Part shown: positions 5,263-5,285 of the stretch, piece after piece | How the letters are laid out: the number at the start of each line of letters is the position of its first letter | How positions within the stretch are numbered: position 1 is the stretch's first letter | Source of the DNA: Planctomycetota bacterium | GTDB lineage: Bacteria; Planctomycetota; GCA-002687715; DRQF01 | NCBI GenBank assembly: GCA_015485455.1 | Contig: WFTN01000230.1 | Span: 1 to 5,285 of the forward strand | Length of the DNA: 5,285 nt | Reading direction: 5' to 3' | Program-made: the position numbers and the translations under genes | The notes under the pieces: generated by a model | What the model was told of the DNA's origin: nothing | Seen by the model: the letters and a program-made list of their open reading frames with translations, nothing else | The model's database searches: none

Positions 5263-5285
5263 ATCACTGACAGCCGGTTTGTCGA

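Overview
The window is ordinary bacterial chromosomal DNA with densely packed genes. There is no rRNA, tRNA, CRISPR array, insertion sequence or phage gene that I can see. The best clue to the host is the secreted phosphatase. It joins a purple-acid-phosphatase-type catalytic domain to a galactose-binding-like beta-sandwich and a glycine- and proline-rich C-terminal beta domain. That build, together with a lipoprotein cytochrome c and several unnamed small membrane proteins, resembles large-genome Planctomycetota or other PVC bacteria. This is inference from protein style; no marker gene is present.

Left half, plus strand (1-3707): four tightly spaced genes look like one operon. They are the 3' end of a gene that is probably a family-39-type membrane glycosyltransferase, a secreted or membrane-anchored TPR protein (joined by an ATGA stop/start overlap), a 768-residue secreted metallophosphoesterase (12 bp gap), and a 96-residue LpxB-N-terminal-domain (LAB_N) membrane protein (9 bp gap). 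LAB_N proteins and family-39 glycosyltransferases often occur together in envelope glycan or lipid modification loci. The group may therefore serve cell-envelope glycolipid work, with the phosphatase acting outside the cytoplasm.

Middle (3708-4511): a 118 bp convergent spacer with possible hairpins separates this operon from two minus-strand genes. They are a 93-residue two-helix membrane protein with a charged C-terminal helix and, overlapping it by ATGA, a 135-residue lipoprotein monohaem cytochrome c. The two are probably co-transcribed and translationally coupled.

Right part (4512-5285): a spacer of about 100 bp with nested inverted repeats divides the minus-strand pair from a divergent four-helix membrane protein. 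Its most likely start is the ATG at 4613, not the TTG at 4547. Facing that gene from the right edge is a 42-codon gene on the minus strand. It has a strong Shine-Dalgarno sequence and encodes a small protein that begins like an ECF sigma factor and ends in a membrane helix. This small gene is the least expected item here. I see no convincing evidence of a complete new defence or mobile system.
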